Source: a virus. From it: a stretch of DNA of 33,586 bases. Position 1 is the stretch's first letter. Each line of letters opens with the position of its first letter. Position numbers and translations under genes: made by a program. The notes below the pieces were generated by a model, which was not told where the DNA came from, did not search any database, and saw nothing but the letters and a program-made list of their open reading frames with translations. Where the stretch lies: the IMG/VR virus record IMGVR_UViG_3300049477_000163, positions 1 through 33,586 of that record, one strand, 5' to 3'. Below, piece after piece: positions 8,622 to 16,145 of the stretch.

Positions 8622-8915
8622 GTTTTAGCACCTTTGAAAGCTCTTCTAAAGTTAATGCTTTTTTAGGCTTATCCCAAATATCTGGGTTGGCCTGACGGTG
8701 TAGAGTTCTATGAAGCTTTTGCTGAAATTCTTTTTTAGAGTGTGGATAACTGTGAACCGTGATACTTTCTAACGACTCTTGAGCTTTTAAGATCGGTATT
8801 GCTCTGACGTAATCTTGAAAGTCACTATAAAGCATTTTATTAATCTCACTATCAGAAAATCCGTAAAACCTAGCGACCAGGGCCTTGGTAAAGGCCCAGT
8901 CATCTATTTTTTTTT
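8614..8915 (-). CDS. Tail assembly chaperone, frameshifted C-terminal part (T frame)
   Basis: The frame is open from the A9 slip site at 8915-8907 to the stop at 8614. Read after a -1 shift it gives IDDWAFTKALVARFYGFSD and continues into MLYSDFQDYVRAIPIL, ending SKVLKRG. It adds about 97 residues to the 87-residue upstream protein, so the fusion would be about 184 aa. An internal ATG at 8835 exists but has no convincing ribosome site, and the frame is conserved-looking upstream of it. I therefore treat it as the T part of a G/GT pair. Its role would be to recruit tail-tube subunits to the tape measure before assembly. Confidence 0.8.
8880..8915 (-). promoter_or_regulatory. Programmed -1 frameshift signal
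   Basis: On the minus strand a run of nine A (8915-8907) directly precedes the in-frame TAG (8906-8904). Starting 6 bases beyond the stop is a perfect 7-bp hairpin: 8897-8891 pairs with 8886-8880 (GGGCCTT with AAGGCCC), with a TACC loop. The -1 frame is open through to 8614. A slip site, close downstream stem and gene order together are the classic signal for making the G/GT chaperone pair. Confidence 0.82.
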
Positions 8916-9167
8916 ATTAAAATCCAGAATCACTTCTAAGAGTAAATTAAAATGCTCAACTTCCATTTCGCCACTGACTTCCATCGGAAGTCCTAACGTA
9001 GCCATAAAAGTCTTTGCGTCATCAAGAGTTGAAACACCACTTTTTGCCTCAGCTAATAATTTTGCTTCATTAACCGTGGGCTTGTGAAGTTCATAGTCTT
9101 TGCCGTAAAGACTAACTTTGATTTTGGTTTTTTGCTTTACTTCAAAAGCGTAACCGGATTCAGTCAC
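8904..9167 (-). CDS. Tail assembly chaperone (G-like), 87 aa
   Basis: This small acidic and helical protein sits between the major tail protein and the tape measure, the standard place for tail assembly chaperones. It starts with GTG at 9167 behind a GAAGGGGTAA site. The first part (FEVKQKTKIKVSLYGKDYELHKPTVNEAKLL) is a short beta segment, then helices. The last codons before the TAG are AAT followed by three AAA, a slippery A9 run. Ribosomes that stay in frame stop at 8904 and make the short form. Those that slip back one base make the fusion. Unlike virion proteins, it would act only during assembly and be absent from the particle. Confidence 0.82.
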   Translation of the reverse strand: MTESGYAFEVKQKTKIKVSLYGKDYELHKPTVNEAKLLAEAKSGVSTLDDAKTFMATLGLPMEVSGEMEVEHFNLLLEVILDFNKKK

Positions 9168-9170
9168 TTA

Positions 9171-10091
9171 TTACCCCTTCAAAAAGTTTTGTTGCCAGTC
9201 ACCATAAACTAGCTTTGAAACTTCGTTGACTCGATTTTCATCAAGGAAAATTGATACTTCAAGCTCAATTTTTCTATCCTCTTCACCTGAAATCATTAGA
9301 TTTGAGATGTTTGGATAAGCCGCCCAGAAACAAAAATCATTATCTAAATTGCTCGCCAAGTTTTTAGTTGGGTGGAGCACTAGCATTTTTGTATCTGAAA
9401 AAGCGTTACTAAATTGTTTCGACCCAGAAAGTGCGCCAAGGCCTGTGACCTCAGTGCCGCCAGACGGTGTATAGTCTTGACCAGGAACTCTTAAAAACTC
9501 TTTTAGCTTTGCAGCTACGGTTTCTTTTAGAGTTAAAGTGATCGGACCAAGCTCACTTCCAGTGCGAAGTTTACCAATAATTTCTGACCCTGTTTGGTGA
9601 GCCACGATATCAAAAAGATTTTCTGCTAGTCCAAACTCAACATTGCCATCTAAATATCCGAGGGCAAGTTCTGATCCCTCACGGAGCACTGTAGCCGTAA
9701 AACCAGATGTGCCAGCGGCCCATGCTAGATTTGGTGCGCCCATTCCTTTAAGCTCAACTAAAAGTTTTGCATCACTGCCAACTTGTTTAGCGTGAAAATC
9801 AGCGCCCACTAGAGCGTTGATTGCCGCAGCAGTTTTTTGTGCAACATCAGCGGCGCTATCGCCAACTAAAATTGCAACCTCTGCTAATTCTGTTTTACCA
9901 GCCGGTGCCGGATCAGAGCTTGCGCCAGTGTTGTACCATACATAATAATCTTCTGTCTGGCTTGATACCGCGAAGTAATCGCCTCCAAGACCTGTGCCCG
10001 CAACAGTGTCAAAGCACACTAGATGCTGATTACCAAAAACCGCATCTACTGGCTCTATCACCACGTTTGAAACTTGAGTTGTAACTGACAT
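9171..10091 (-). CDS. Major tail (tube) protein, 306 aa
   Basis: The protein starts with ATG at 10091 behind AGGGGGAT. It is an alpha/beta protein without membrane segments, with a beta-rich C-terminal half that includes LFDIVAHQTGSEIIGKLRTG and PITLTLKETVAAKLKEFL. This pattern matches tube proteins that list a 'voltage' of beta hairpins from the first strand on. The segment SNLMISGEEDRKIELEVSIFLDENRVN near the end is typical of phage tube proteins that note their charge against a reference. The gene lies between the tail terminator-like gene and the chaperone pair, which is the usual place for the tube subunit. Many copies would stack around the tape measure to form the tail. Confidence 0.78.
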   Translation of the reverse strand: MSVTTQVSNVVIEPVDAVFGNQHLVCFDTVAGTGLGGDYFAVSSQTEDYYVWYNTGASSDPAPAGKTELAEVAILVGDSAADVAQKTAAAINALVGADFHAKQVGSDAKLLVELKGMGAPNLAWAAGTSGFTATVLREGSELALGYLDGNVEFGLAENLFDIVAHQTGSEIIGKLRTGSELGPITLTLKETVAAKLKEFLRVPGQDYTPSGGTEVTGLGALSGSKQFSNAFSDTKMLVLHPTKNLASNLDNDFCFWAAYPNISNLMISGEEDRKIELEVSIFLDENRVNEVSKLVYGDWQQNFLKG

Positions 10092-10113
10092 TTTTATCCC
10101 CCTAAATTAAATT

Positions 10114-10539
10114 TTAACTTTCTTCTATACCTAAAATAACTCTCGCGCCGAAGCGCATCTCGACAAATACCCCGTTGTCGTTTTCGGCATTCAATGGATT
10201 AAAGTCCGCCGAATTGAACACCACATTCAAAAGCGTAGCAGTCCTATTAGCGACTTTGCAAACATCAAATATAATCTCTTCAACGGATAAAATTGAATTA
10301 TCTATCGCCTCAGAAACTAGCCTATAGCCCTTAAAAAATACCCTTAAAACCACCGTCGACTCAGTGTCTTGATGGGTGTGGTTTATTGGACCACCGTCTA
10401 TGGTCTCTATGAACACATGAAATGATTTATCCAAAATAGTCTCTGGTATATTATCCACCGCAAATCCGTCATCGTGCTCGGTGTAGCCAAGCCCACCCAT
10501 ACGGTCTTTAAAATAAGTTCTTACGTTAGATAAACTCAT
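10114..10539 (-). CDS. Tail terminator-like protein, 141 aa
   Basis: The ATG at 10539 overlaps the stop of the connector gene (ATGA). The protein opens with a helix (LSNVRTYFKDRMGGLGYTEHDDGF), followed by beta strands (STVVLRVFFKGY), a helix (AIDNSILSVEEIIFDVCKVA) and a final strand (FVEMRFGARVILGI). This alpha-beta pattern and length match tail-terminator or head-tail joining proteins that cap the tube. It lies directly before the major tail gene, as expected for that role. No motif proves the family, so the call rests on fold pattern and position. Confidence 0.6.
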   Translation of the reverse strand: MSLSNVRTYFKDRMGGLGYTEHDDGFAVDNIPETILDKSFHVFIETIDGGPINHTHQDTESTVVLRVFFKGYRLVSEAIDNSILSVEEIIFDVCKVANRTATLLNVVFNSADFNPLNAENDNGVFVEMRFGARVILGIEES

Positions 10540-11243
10540 TCCCTAACCAGCCGCTTTGTAGTCATGTCCAGGCCCTCGTAAGGGTCTTGGATGGCATCGC
10601 CATTTACATCTATCTTAAGCATAGCTTTGCGTCGCCACAAATGCTCTGTGTTCTCATGCTTTCTAGCTTTCTTAAAAAATATGTCCTCTGTCTGATTAGA
10701 CAAGTCATCATAAATAAGGCGAAGCGTTAAATATCTGGACCAGTAATTTACCTCGATTAAATCAATGAAATCAGTTTTCACAAACCGTGAGCCGTCAGAC
10801 TTCCAATACCCATTGGTCCAAAGCCACTCTAAGATTTGACCCTGTGCCTCACGATGCGCGTATTTAAATGACGCCTTACCGGCCGGCATGTATTTAAGAA
10901 TGTCGGATTCAATTGCCACAAGCTCACTATCTTTAGAGTAAAGATAATCCTGCGCGGCGGTTAAGACCGTGACTGTCTTCGTGACTGTAACAGGGCTGCC
11001 ATCGGTTGTGACTCTAACAGCCACGGTCTTAGAGCCTGGCGTCGAGTGCTGAAAATCCAAGAACCAATTAGATGCCTTTATTGGAGCAGATCCAGTGACG
11101 TCAATAAAGCTACCGTCGCCGGCGTCTATCTCTACTAAAGAAATAGCAGCTTCGTCTTTGGTAACATAGGATTTGTCAGCCGATATCCTAAACTTATCAT
11201 TAACCTGTACGGTGTCATCACACTCTATAATAGGAAAAATCAT
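10536..11243 (-). CDS. Head-tail connector-like protein with N-terminal Ig-like domain, 235 aa
   Basis: The start is ATG at 11243 behind AAGGGGAT, coupled to the hydrolase stop. Residues about 1-95 look like a PKD/Ig-like beta domain (FRISADKSYVTKDEAAISLVEIDAG, then TPGSKTVAVRVTTDG). The remainder is helical and aromatic (AQGQILEWLWTNGYW, then NYWSRYLTLRLIYDDLSNQTEDIF) and resembles gp6-like head-completion adaptors. A fusion of a surface-type beta domain to an adaptor would place the extra domain at the neck of the particle. The gene precedes the tail terminator-like gene, which supports a role at the head-tail joint. Confidence 0.55.
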   Translation of the reverse strand: MIFPIIECDDTVQVNDKFRISADKSYVTKDEAAISLVEIDAGDGSFIDVTGSAPIKASNWFLDFQHSTPGSKTVAVRVTTDGSPVTVTKTVTVLTAAQDYLYSKDSELVAIESDILKYMPAGKASFKYAHREAQGQILEWLWTNGYWKSDGSRFVKTDFIDLIEVNYWSRYLTLRLIYDDLSNQTEDIFFKKARKHENTEHLWRRKAMLKIDVNGDAIQDPYEGLDMTTKRLVRE

Positions 11244-11749
11244 TTTATCCCCTTACCGTATTTTAAACAAAAATCATAAACTTCAATCGGAAGTAACTTA
11301 TCTAGAATCTCATGGTCATACTTAAACCCGCAAATCTCAAATAAAATCTCACCAACAAGCTCAGAGCATACATAATCGGCTCTGCCGCTTCTAAAAGGAT
11401 TTCTTTTTAAGTTAAATAAAAAACAAATCGCAATGCCTAAAACCTGAAGCATCCCGTACGGCTTACCTGCGTTTGTCATGGCAAATCTCATATATTTATC
11501 AAAAGCCTCGTCCGTTATATCAAACTCAAACTCATTCACCACTTCGTTCTTAGACAAAAATACCTCGTGATTTGTGAAATTAACGCTCACGCCGGAGGCC
11601 TGGTAAACAAGACCTATGTCATATTTTGTATTGTGCATCACATAAACATGGGAAAATTTAGTGCCCTCAACGAGCCTTATAAGCCAAGAATATATTGGTA
11701 AAATCTTATGTCTTGGTTTAGAAAACCCAACGTAAATTTTTCTCACCAC
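11240..11749 (-). CDS. Papain-fold (permuted NlpC/P60 or LRAT-like) hydrolase, 169 aa
   Basis: The order of likely catalytic residues is His first, Cys later: His34 in FSHVYVM and Cys128 in ADYVCSELV. That order is typical of circularly permuted NlpC/P60 and LRAT-like enzymes, which cut amide bonds in peptidoglycan or act on lipids. YQASG at 49-53 fits the strand after the His. A hydrophobic helix (GMLQVLGIAICFLF, about 99-112) lies between the two residues. The start is one of two adjacent GTG codons (11749 or 11746) overlapping the preceding stop. The gene lies inside the structural block, well away from the lysis genes, so a virion-borne enzyme that helps DNA entry is more likely than a lysis enzyme. 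Substrate is unknown. Confidence 0.7.
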   Translation of the reverse strand: MVRKIYVGFSKPRHKILPIYSWLIRLVEGTKFSHVYVMHNTKYDIGLVYQASGVSVNFTNHEVFLSKNEVVNEFEFDITDEAFDKYMRFAMTNAGKPYGMLQVLGIAICFLFNLKRNPFRSGRADYVCSELVGEILFEICGFKYDHEILDKLLPIEVYDFCLKYGKGIK

Positions 11750-12171
11750 AAAACCTTGTGAAGTTTATAATTAATAATCACGTCAACGTCGTTTTCTGTT
11801 CCAATCGACGTGTAAACTATTCTTAAATAAAGCCCAGTAAAAAGCTTTGCCGGATATGTAGAATTAAAATCAAGCTGGAAAGACTCTTGTGGGTTGATGT
11901 ACCAATCAGTCACATACTGACCAAGAACAGTATTTGCTCCGTACCCAAAAATATTATCCTTATCTATAACTTGTGCCGTAATCTTGTCGCCAATAACGCC
12001 GCCAAGAACAATCAAAACTGCGCCGTCAATTAAACAGTCGTCAGTAATTTGCATATCGTTGTTTGTTGTAGTGTTTTTTGTTGCGACAAACTTATTACCT
12101 CTGAAATTGGCATTTAAGTCCTTTGAGCTATATTCATGAAATGAATTTGGAGCGTACTTTGAACCTTGCAT
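11743..12171 (-). CDS. Structural protein, 142 aa
   Basis: I choose the ATG at 12171 (MQGSKYAPNSF), just after the stop of the previous gene and behind an AAGAGGTG site, rather than the longer frame from 12195. The protein is beta-rich (DCLIDGAVLIVLGGVIGDKITAQVIDKDN, then LFTGLYLRIVYTSIGTENDVDVIINYKLH) and has no membrane helix or enzyme motif. Its length and neighbours suggest a virion protein, maybe a decoration, neck or whisker component. It has no family that I recognise. Confidence 0.6.
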   Translation of the reverse strand: MQGSKYAPNSFHEYSSKDLNANFRGNKFVATKNTTTNNDMQITDDCLIDGAVLIVLGGVIGDKITAQVIDKDNIFGYGANTVLGQYVTDWYINPQESFQLDFNSTYPAKLFTGLYLRIVYTSIGTENDVDVIINYKLHKVLW

Positions 12172-12172
12172 G

Positions 12173-13036
12173 TTACACCTCTTCCCACTCTGCATTACAG
12201 CAAATTGAGGAACCTGTAATGGAAGTTGCGTTAAAGTTTACACATAGTAGCTCTGAGGTGCCTCTAAGTATCACTGGATTTTCAAATTCTATTTCTATAA
12301 CTTGCAATAAACCAGCGGATTGAAAAGTTATAGACCTTGTCGCAATATTTCCAACAAGGGTGCCTACCGTCGGATTTGCCGTATAATGTTTAACCGCAGC
12401 CGTGGCCGCAGAGCTCGTAGAATCAAAAGGCACGTTAGTGGTTGTGACAGATGTTCCGCCGGTGTTTGCTGTTGATCTTTTTAAAGTTTTAATAATACAA
12501 GTCACTGGCGAGCCAGATGTCGTTCGCCCTGATACTACAACTTTTTTAACTCTAATGGTTTTTGAACCACTGCCCTTTATCTCAAAAATGTCTGTAGCGT
12601 TTGCTGCAATTGCAAAATTATCTGTTGCGGCGGCGTATTTTAACGACTCAAAAGGTATTGGCCTTACGTTTAATCCGTACGCAGTTAAAGAAGCTAGTGA
12701 GTTTGTTACTGCCGAATCGTTTGTGCCGTTTGTTATTTGGAACTTTGCCGTTCTATCACTCAAAGCAGAAATTAAAGAAGTTATCCTTTGTGCAATTCTT
12801 TGAAGCCGCCCATTTAAACCACTAGACGCCGTGTCCGATCCAGGTGACGTTTCTGTAAGATCACCTATTCTAGTATTTGTCGTTACTTGCGTCGTCTCTA
12901 AAGCAAGCGATGAGGTGTTTAAATTTGTACCAGCATTTGCCGTTACCTGGCCAATAGAGTTCGTACCAGCGGGCAATGGGTTTGCCACATTGGTATCAAT
13001 TATCTCTCCCTGCGCGAGCCCCTCATTTATTGGCAT
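12173..13036 (-). CDS. Virion structural protein, 287 aa
   Basis: The protein is rich in Thr, Ser, Asn and Ala, with long beta stretches. After an extended N-terminus there is a helical segment at about 74-92 (LNGRLQRIAQRITSLISALSD). The C-terminal half is beta-rich (TIRVKKVVVSGRTTSGSPV, then LLQVIEIEFENPVILRGTSELLCVNF) and could form a jelly-roll-like domain. It starts with ATG at 13036, inside the end of the 66-aa gene. Proteins of this shape are found among phage head fibres or neck appendages. Function is not determined from sequence. It belongs to a run of four such surface-type genes between capsid and connector. Confidence 0.6.
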   Translation of the reverse strand: MPINEGLAQGEIIDTNVANPLPAGTNSIGQVTANAGTNLNTSSLALETTQVTTNTRIGDLTETSPGSDTASSGLNGRLQRIAQRITSLISALSDRTAKFQITNGTNDSAVTNSLASLTAYGLNVRPIPFESLKYAAATDNFAIAANATDIFEIKGSGSKTIRVKKVVVSGRTTSGSPVTCIIKTLKRSTANTGGTSVTTTNVPFDSTSSAATAAVKHYTANPTVGTLVGNIATRSITFQSAGLLQVIEIEFENPVILRGTSELLCVNFNATSITGSSICCNAEWEEV

Positions 13037-13223
13037 CTTTTTTACCCTTAATTGGAGCCGACTTTACAATCGGCTCCTTTACTTCTGTTGGTTTTTTTGG
13101 AGACGCTCTTTTGTGGCACTCTTCAAAAATTTGATTAAACGCAACGGCCTCAGAACCAGAAAGATTCCAGCGACCGTTTTTTAACAAACCTATAAGATTT
13201 CCCCAAAAGATTTCGTCCTTCAT
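13023..13223 (-). CDS. Small structural-operon protein, 66 aa
   Basis: This small protein has an aromatic N-terminus (MKDEIFWGNLIGLLKNGRWNLSGSEAVAFNQIFEECHKR) and a basic, Pro/Lys-rich tail. A pattern of the type W.L.G.EA.AF.QI occurs in other small phage proteins placed among structural genes, but I do not know a function for it. It starts with ATG at 13223 without a clear ribosome site, just after the stop of the repeat protein, so reinitiation is likely. Its 3' end overlaps the next gene by 14 bases. Confidence 0.55.
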   Translation of the reverse strand: MKDEIFWGNLIGLLKNGRWNLSGSEAVAFNQIFEECHKRASPKKPTEVKEPIVKSAPIKGKKDANK

Positions 13224-13227
13224 TTTA

Positions 13228-13965
13228 TTATACTAGCTCCATGTATCTAACGTCAGCAGTGCCACTTGATGTGATACCATGCCAGTTTAAAGCAGGACCA
13301 GCTTCAACTTCCATAGACGCACCAGCAGCTAAACGCAAACCGTTAGCTGTTGTTACTGAGTTATTTAGCCCAAGGTAAACATCGCGGTTAGAAACGTTCT
13401 GAATAATTACAGAAGTTCTATTAGCTAAGTCTGTGCCTATAATGTCTGTTGCAGTATTTGAAACTGAAACAGCAGCATAAACACCAGACTGCTTTGCGTT
13501 TGAGTTTCTTAAGCGGCCAAGGGCATCTGTTTTAAATGACTGATAGTCACCATCAGCAGACGTGCTTGATGCTAGAACATCTTGGCGAACTGATAAAATA
13601 TAAGAACCAGTATCCCCAGACGCGTGCGCGTCGTCTTCAGCTTTATTGTCGCCAATAGTAACTGTCGCATTCACTCTCAATGCGCCATTTGCGTCCAAGG
13701 AAAGTGGCGCATAGTCACCGTCAGCACTTACAAGTGATGTGCCAGCATCGTTTCTAACTGCAAGCATTTGTTGACCGAGGTCACCAGACGCGTGCGCACT
13801 GTCTTCTGCATAAATACCTAGGCCACTTGAAGATGCGATATTCACATCAAGTGCGCCAGCCGTTTGTGTAATAAGAGTGCCATCCGAGCCTCTTAAATAT
13901 GCGCCGACGTTTGCGCCATTATCTGGCACCGTCGTATCGAAAACTAGTTTATCTAGCGTTAACAT
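13228..13965 (-). CDS. Repeat-containing head or neck fibre-like protein, 245 aa
   Basis: Two related blocks of about 45 residues lie in tandem. The first runs from about residue 53 (EDSAHASGDLGQQMLAVRND, then SADGDYAPLSLDANGALRV). The second starts at about 109 (EDDAHASGDTGSYILSVRQD, then SADGDYQSFKTDALGRLRN). Such AHASGD/SADGDY blocks recur in phage surface proteins. The C-terminal part (VIIQNVSNRDVYLGLNNSVTTANGLRL, then ALNWHGITSSGTADVRYMEL) is a beta domain of a type common in phage decoration proteins. The start is ATG at 13965 with AAAGGAG upstream. It is likely a particle-surface protein with a repeated shaft and a terminal domain. Confidence 0.65.
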   Translation of the reverse strand: MLTLDKLVFDTTVPDNGANVGAYLRGSDGTLITQTAGALDVNIASSSGLGIYAEDSAHASGDLGQQMLAVRNDAGTSLVSADGDYAPLSLDANGALRVNATVTIGDNKAEDDAHASGDTGSYILSVRQDVLASSTSADGDYQSFKTDALGRLRNSNAKQSGVYAAVSVSNTATDIIGTDLANRTSVIIQNVSNRDVYLGLNNSVTTANGLRLAAGASMEVEAGPALNWHGITSSGTADVRYMELV

Positions 13966-13998
13966 TCTTTTCTCCTTTTGTTTGGTTTAGTCGCGGCT

Positions 13999-14415
13999 CT
14001 AGACATAGGCCACAATTTCAACCACCTCATCGGCCTTTGAATTTTTAAAATAAACTGTTACGGACGTATAAAAATTGTCGTCTACAAATGAGAATCCTGC
14101 GTTCACTGTTAAATAATTCGTGGCCGATGGTTCATAAGCAAATAAAATTTTAGAGCTATTTCTAGCCTTAATTACAAATTTTTTAGTATTAGCTGGCAAT
14201 ACCTGTGAGTACTCTGTGTTTGCCAGCGGACACGCTACATTGAAAATTGTCGCAGTCGATGAGCCACCAGACCCACCTAGAGCTATAAGTATGTCCTCTA
14301 GTACGCCCTGTAAATCAGCCGACACCACATTGCGTGCGGCGTCTCCGTTTGAATCCGGACGAAGCGATCTTCTATCGTTATCTTTTTGATTATCGGGCGA
14401 GTATTCAAAACTCAT
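13999..14415 (-). CDS. Decoration-like virion protein, 138 aa
   Basis: The ATG at 14415 overlaps the stop of the preceding gene (ATGA). The N-terminal 50 residues are charged and helical (DLQGVLEDILIALGG). The C-terminal part is a single beta domain (EYSQVLPANTKKFVIKARN, then KILFAYEP). That domain type, seen in several phages between capsid and tail genes, usually forms a small trimeric surface or fibre-base domain. The 33-base gap before the next gene holds a strong AAAGGAG site. No enzyme motif is seen. The role is inferred from position and fold pattern. Confidence 0.55.
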   Translation of the reverse strand: MSFEYSPDNQKDNDRRSLRPDSNGDAARNVVSADLQGVLEDILIALGGSGGSSTATIFNVACPLANTEYSQVLPANTKKFVIKARNSSKILFAYEPSATNYLTVNAGFSFVDDNFYTSVTVYFKNSKADEVVEIVAYV

Positions 14416-14645
14416 GATTCACCCGCTTTTAATTCATCCGTCAGCTCTTTAACCGATTGCATTTGTTCCTGTGCTGTTTGAACCGCCGGGTAATACCAGG
14501 CAATCCACTTACCGCCAACAAACATAATGTCGTAGCGATGCCAACACCCGCGCTTAGCGTTGTTTAAACGCATTAAGCGCCGAAGGCCTTGTGGGCTCTC
14601 GGCGCTTAAATAATCGGGAATAGCGGACGAGTTCTCCCGACTCAT
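14412..14645 (-). CDS. Hypothetical protein, 77 aa
   Basis: This small gene follows the major capsid gene. The sequence has an aromatic strand pattern (GCWHRYDIMFVGGKWIAWYYPA, about 33-54) and a helical acidic end (QMQSVKELTDELKAGES). Four Trp in 77 residues is unusual for this window. Its stop overlaps the start of the next gene (ATGA), so it belongs to the late operon. I do not recognise a family. Confidence 0.55.
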   Translation of the reverse strand: MSRENSSAIPDYLSAESPQGLRRLMRLNNAKRGCWHRYDIMFVGGKWIAWYYPAVQTAQEQMQSVKELTDELKAGES

Positions 14646-14657
14646 TCAATAACCTAA

Positions 14658-15506
14658 TTAGTTATTGTCTTTAATGATTAATGCAGACTCAGAAGCGCCG
14701 GCGCCTTTTTGGCCTAAGAATCCAGCCCATGTGCCGAATAATTGGTCAAGTACTGCGCGTTTTGCTTGCGAGCCAAACTCATTTGCACCTTGCTCAGAGT
14801 AGCTTGGTCCTGCTTGTAAACCAAAACCAACGGCTGATTTATCAAACAAGAAATAAGTGTCTGCTGCAACTTTGTTTGAAACAACAACGTCAATTCCATG
14901 GATACGACCGATAACACCAGATGGGATCACAGCAGAACCATAAACCTCAGCCGATTTAAATTCGTCGATATCCAAAAGAACAGCCTCTTGGTCAGTGCCT
15001 ACAAGTAGTGTGGCAGCCGCAAGATCGCCGTCGTTTTGCAAATATTTTTGGCGCATCTCTAAGCAAATTGCATAAGAAATATCGCCAGCAGTGGTTGTAA
15101 CCTGACCAGCCGACTGCAATTGAGCAATGATTTGTTGCTCAAGATAGTAAGCGTGGGCGCGAGCCGCGCGAGCCGCCAGGTCCATTTGCACGTCAATACG
15201 TGATTGAACTTTAGACTTATAGTCCACAATCCAAGCAACATAAGCATTAAACTCTAAAGGCATTGGGTCAGTGCTGTATGTAACTACAGACGCATCACCC
15301 GCCACACCCTCAGCGCGGTCAACTACTGTAAAGCTGCCAGCCTTTGGGATTTCAATTGTCTTTGCTCCTGGCTCAGCAAGGAATGACCAATCAGTCACAC
15401 GTCCCGCAAGCTTTGAAGCCTCAATAAGTTCGCGCTGCACAACCGCAGCAATAAGATCCATTTTCGTAGCACCTACTTGGGTGTTACCATGAATTAAATC
15501 AGCCAT
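14658..15506 (-). CDS. Major capsid protein, 282 aa
   Basis: This shell-forming protein starts with ATG at 15506 behind TAGGAG and follows the scaffold gene. It has a helical region at about 15-30 (MDLIAAVVQRELIEASKLAG), then an extended E-loop-like stretch (AKTIEIPKAGSFTVVDRAEG). A long spine helix with paired Ala/Arg residues follows (MDLAARAARAHAYYLEQQIIAQL, about 108-130), then P-domain strands and an A-domain-like part with VIGRIHGIDVVVSNKV. This order fits the HK97 fold. The shell would be filled through the portal by the terminase. There is no protease gene nearby, in line with a scaffold removed whole. Confidence 0.85.
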   Translation of the reverse strand: MADLIHGNTQVGATKMDLIAAVVQRELIEASKLAGRVTDWSFLAEPGAKTIEIPKAGSFTVVDRAEGVAGDASVVTYSTDPMPLEFNAYVAWIVDYKSKVQSRIDVQMDLAARAARAHAYYLEQQIIAQLQSAGQVTTTAGDISYAICLEMRQKYLQNDGDLAAATLLVGTDQEAVLLDIDEFKSAEVYGSAVIPSGVIGRIHGIDVVVSNKVAADTYFLFDKSAVGFGLQAGPSYSEQGANEFGSQAKRAVLDQLFGTWAGFLGQKGAGASESALIIKDNN

Positions 15507-15522
15507 TTTATACTCCTAAAAA

Positions 15523-16116
15523 TTAGTTAATACCTTTTGCCTTAGCATACTCGATGAGTTCTTTTTTACTCATCTTTGCTAAATCAAGTTTCGTGTTCGG
15601 GCTCGTTGCCGGAACTCCGTCTTTAACGCTAGGGCCGGTTTGTTTAAACATATATGGGTTTGCTTTCTTAAACTCTTCGATGGTTTTTAAAAGCCTCTCC
15701 GAATCCGTTACTCGTAAACTTTGCGAATCAACTTCAAACTGGTCCACATCGATTGCCTTGAGCATCAAATCCGGATTTAAACACCCGAGTTCTGACGCCT
15801 TAACAGCAACTTGGTCCCTGACTTTAGAACGCAGCATTTCTGCTTGCGTCTTTTTCATAGTCCCAAGCTCTTCTCGAAGCATCTCTATCACTTTATCCTT
15901 TTGGCCCTCGGCCTCGAGTTGTCTTTGCTCGAGTTCTTTGGCCTTAGAGCGCCAGTTCTCAAGCTCTTTTTTAAGCTTAAGCGCGTGCTCTGATGAGACT
16001 GTGCTTTCAGTTTTTGTTTGATTCTTTTCAGTTGAACCGCTGGTTTCAACCGCTGCCCCACTGGTGGCTTGTGCGTTAGTGCCGCTGGTCACCTCTGCAC
16101 CTTGTACTTCGGTCAT
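15523..16116 (-). CDS. Scaffolding protein, 197 aa
   Basis: The protein is Ser/Thr/Gln-rich for its first 40 residues. Then comes a long charged coiled coil at about 44-110 (LKLKKELENWRSKAKELEQRQ, then DKVIEMLREELGTMKKTQAEM). The C-terminus carries basic helices and a SAP-like end (LAKMSKKELIEYAKAKGIN) that could bind the coat protein or DNA. The length and coiled-coil content match scaffolds of GP20 type, and the gene lies directly before the major capsid gene. It would guide prohead assembly and leave before packaging. It starts with ATG at 16116 behind AGGGGGAT. Confidence 0.82.
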   Translation of the reverse strand: MTEVQGAEVTSGTNAQATSGAAVETSGSTEKNQTKTESTVSSEHALKLKKELENWRSKAKELEQRQLEAEGQKDKVIEMLREELGTMKKTQAEMLRSKVRDQVAVKASELGCLNPDLMLKAIDVDQFEVDSQSLRVTDSERLLKTIEEFKKANPYMFKQTGPSVKDGVPATSPNTKLDLAKMSKKELIEYAKAKGIN

Positions 16117-16145
16117 TTTATCCCCCTGCTTTATTGTTTTGCAAA

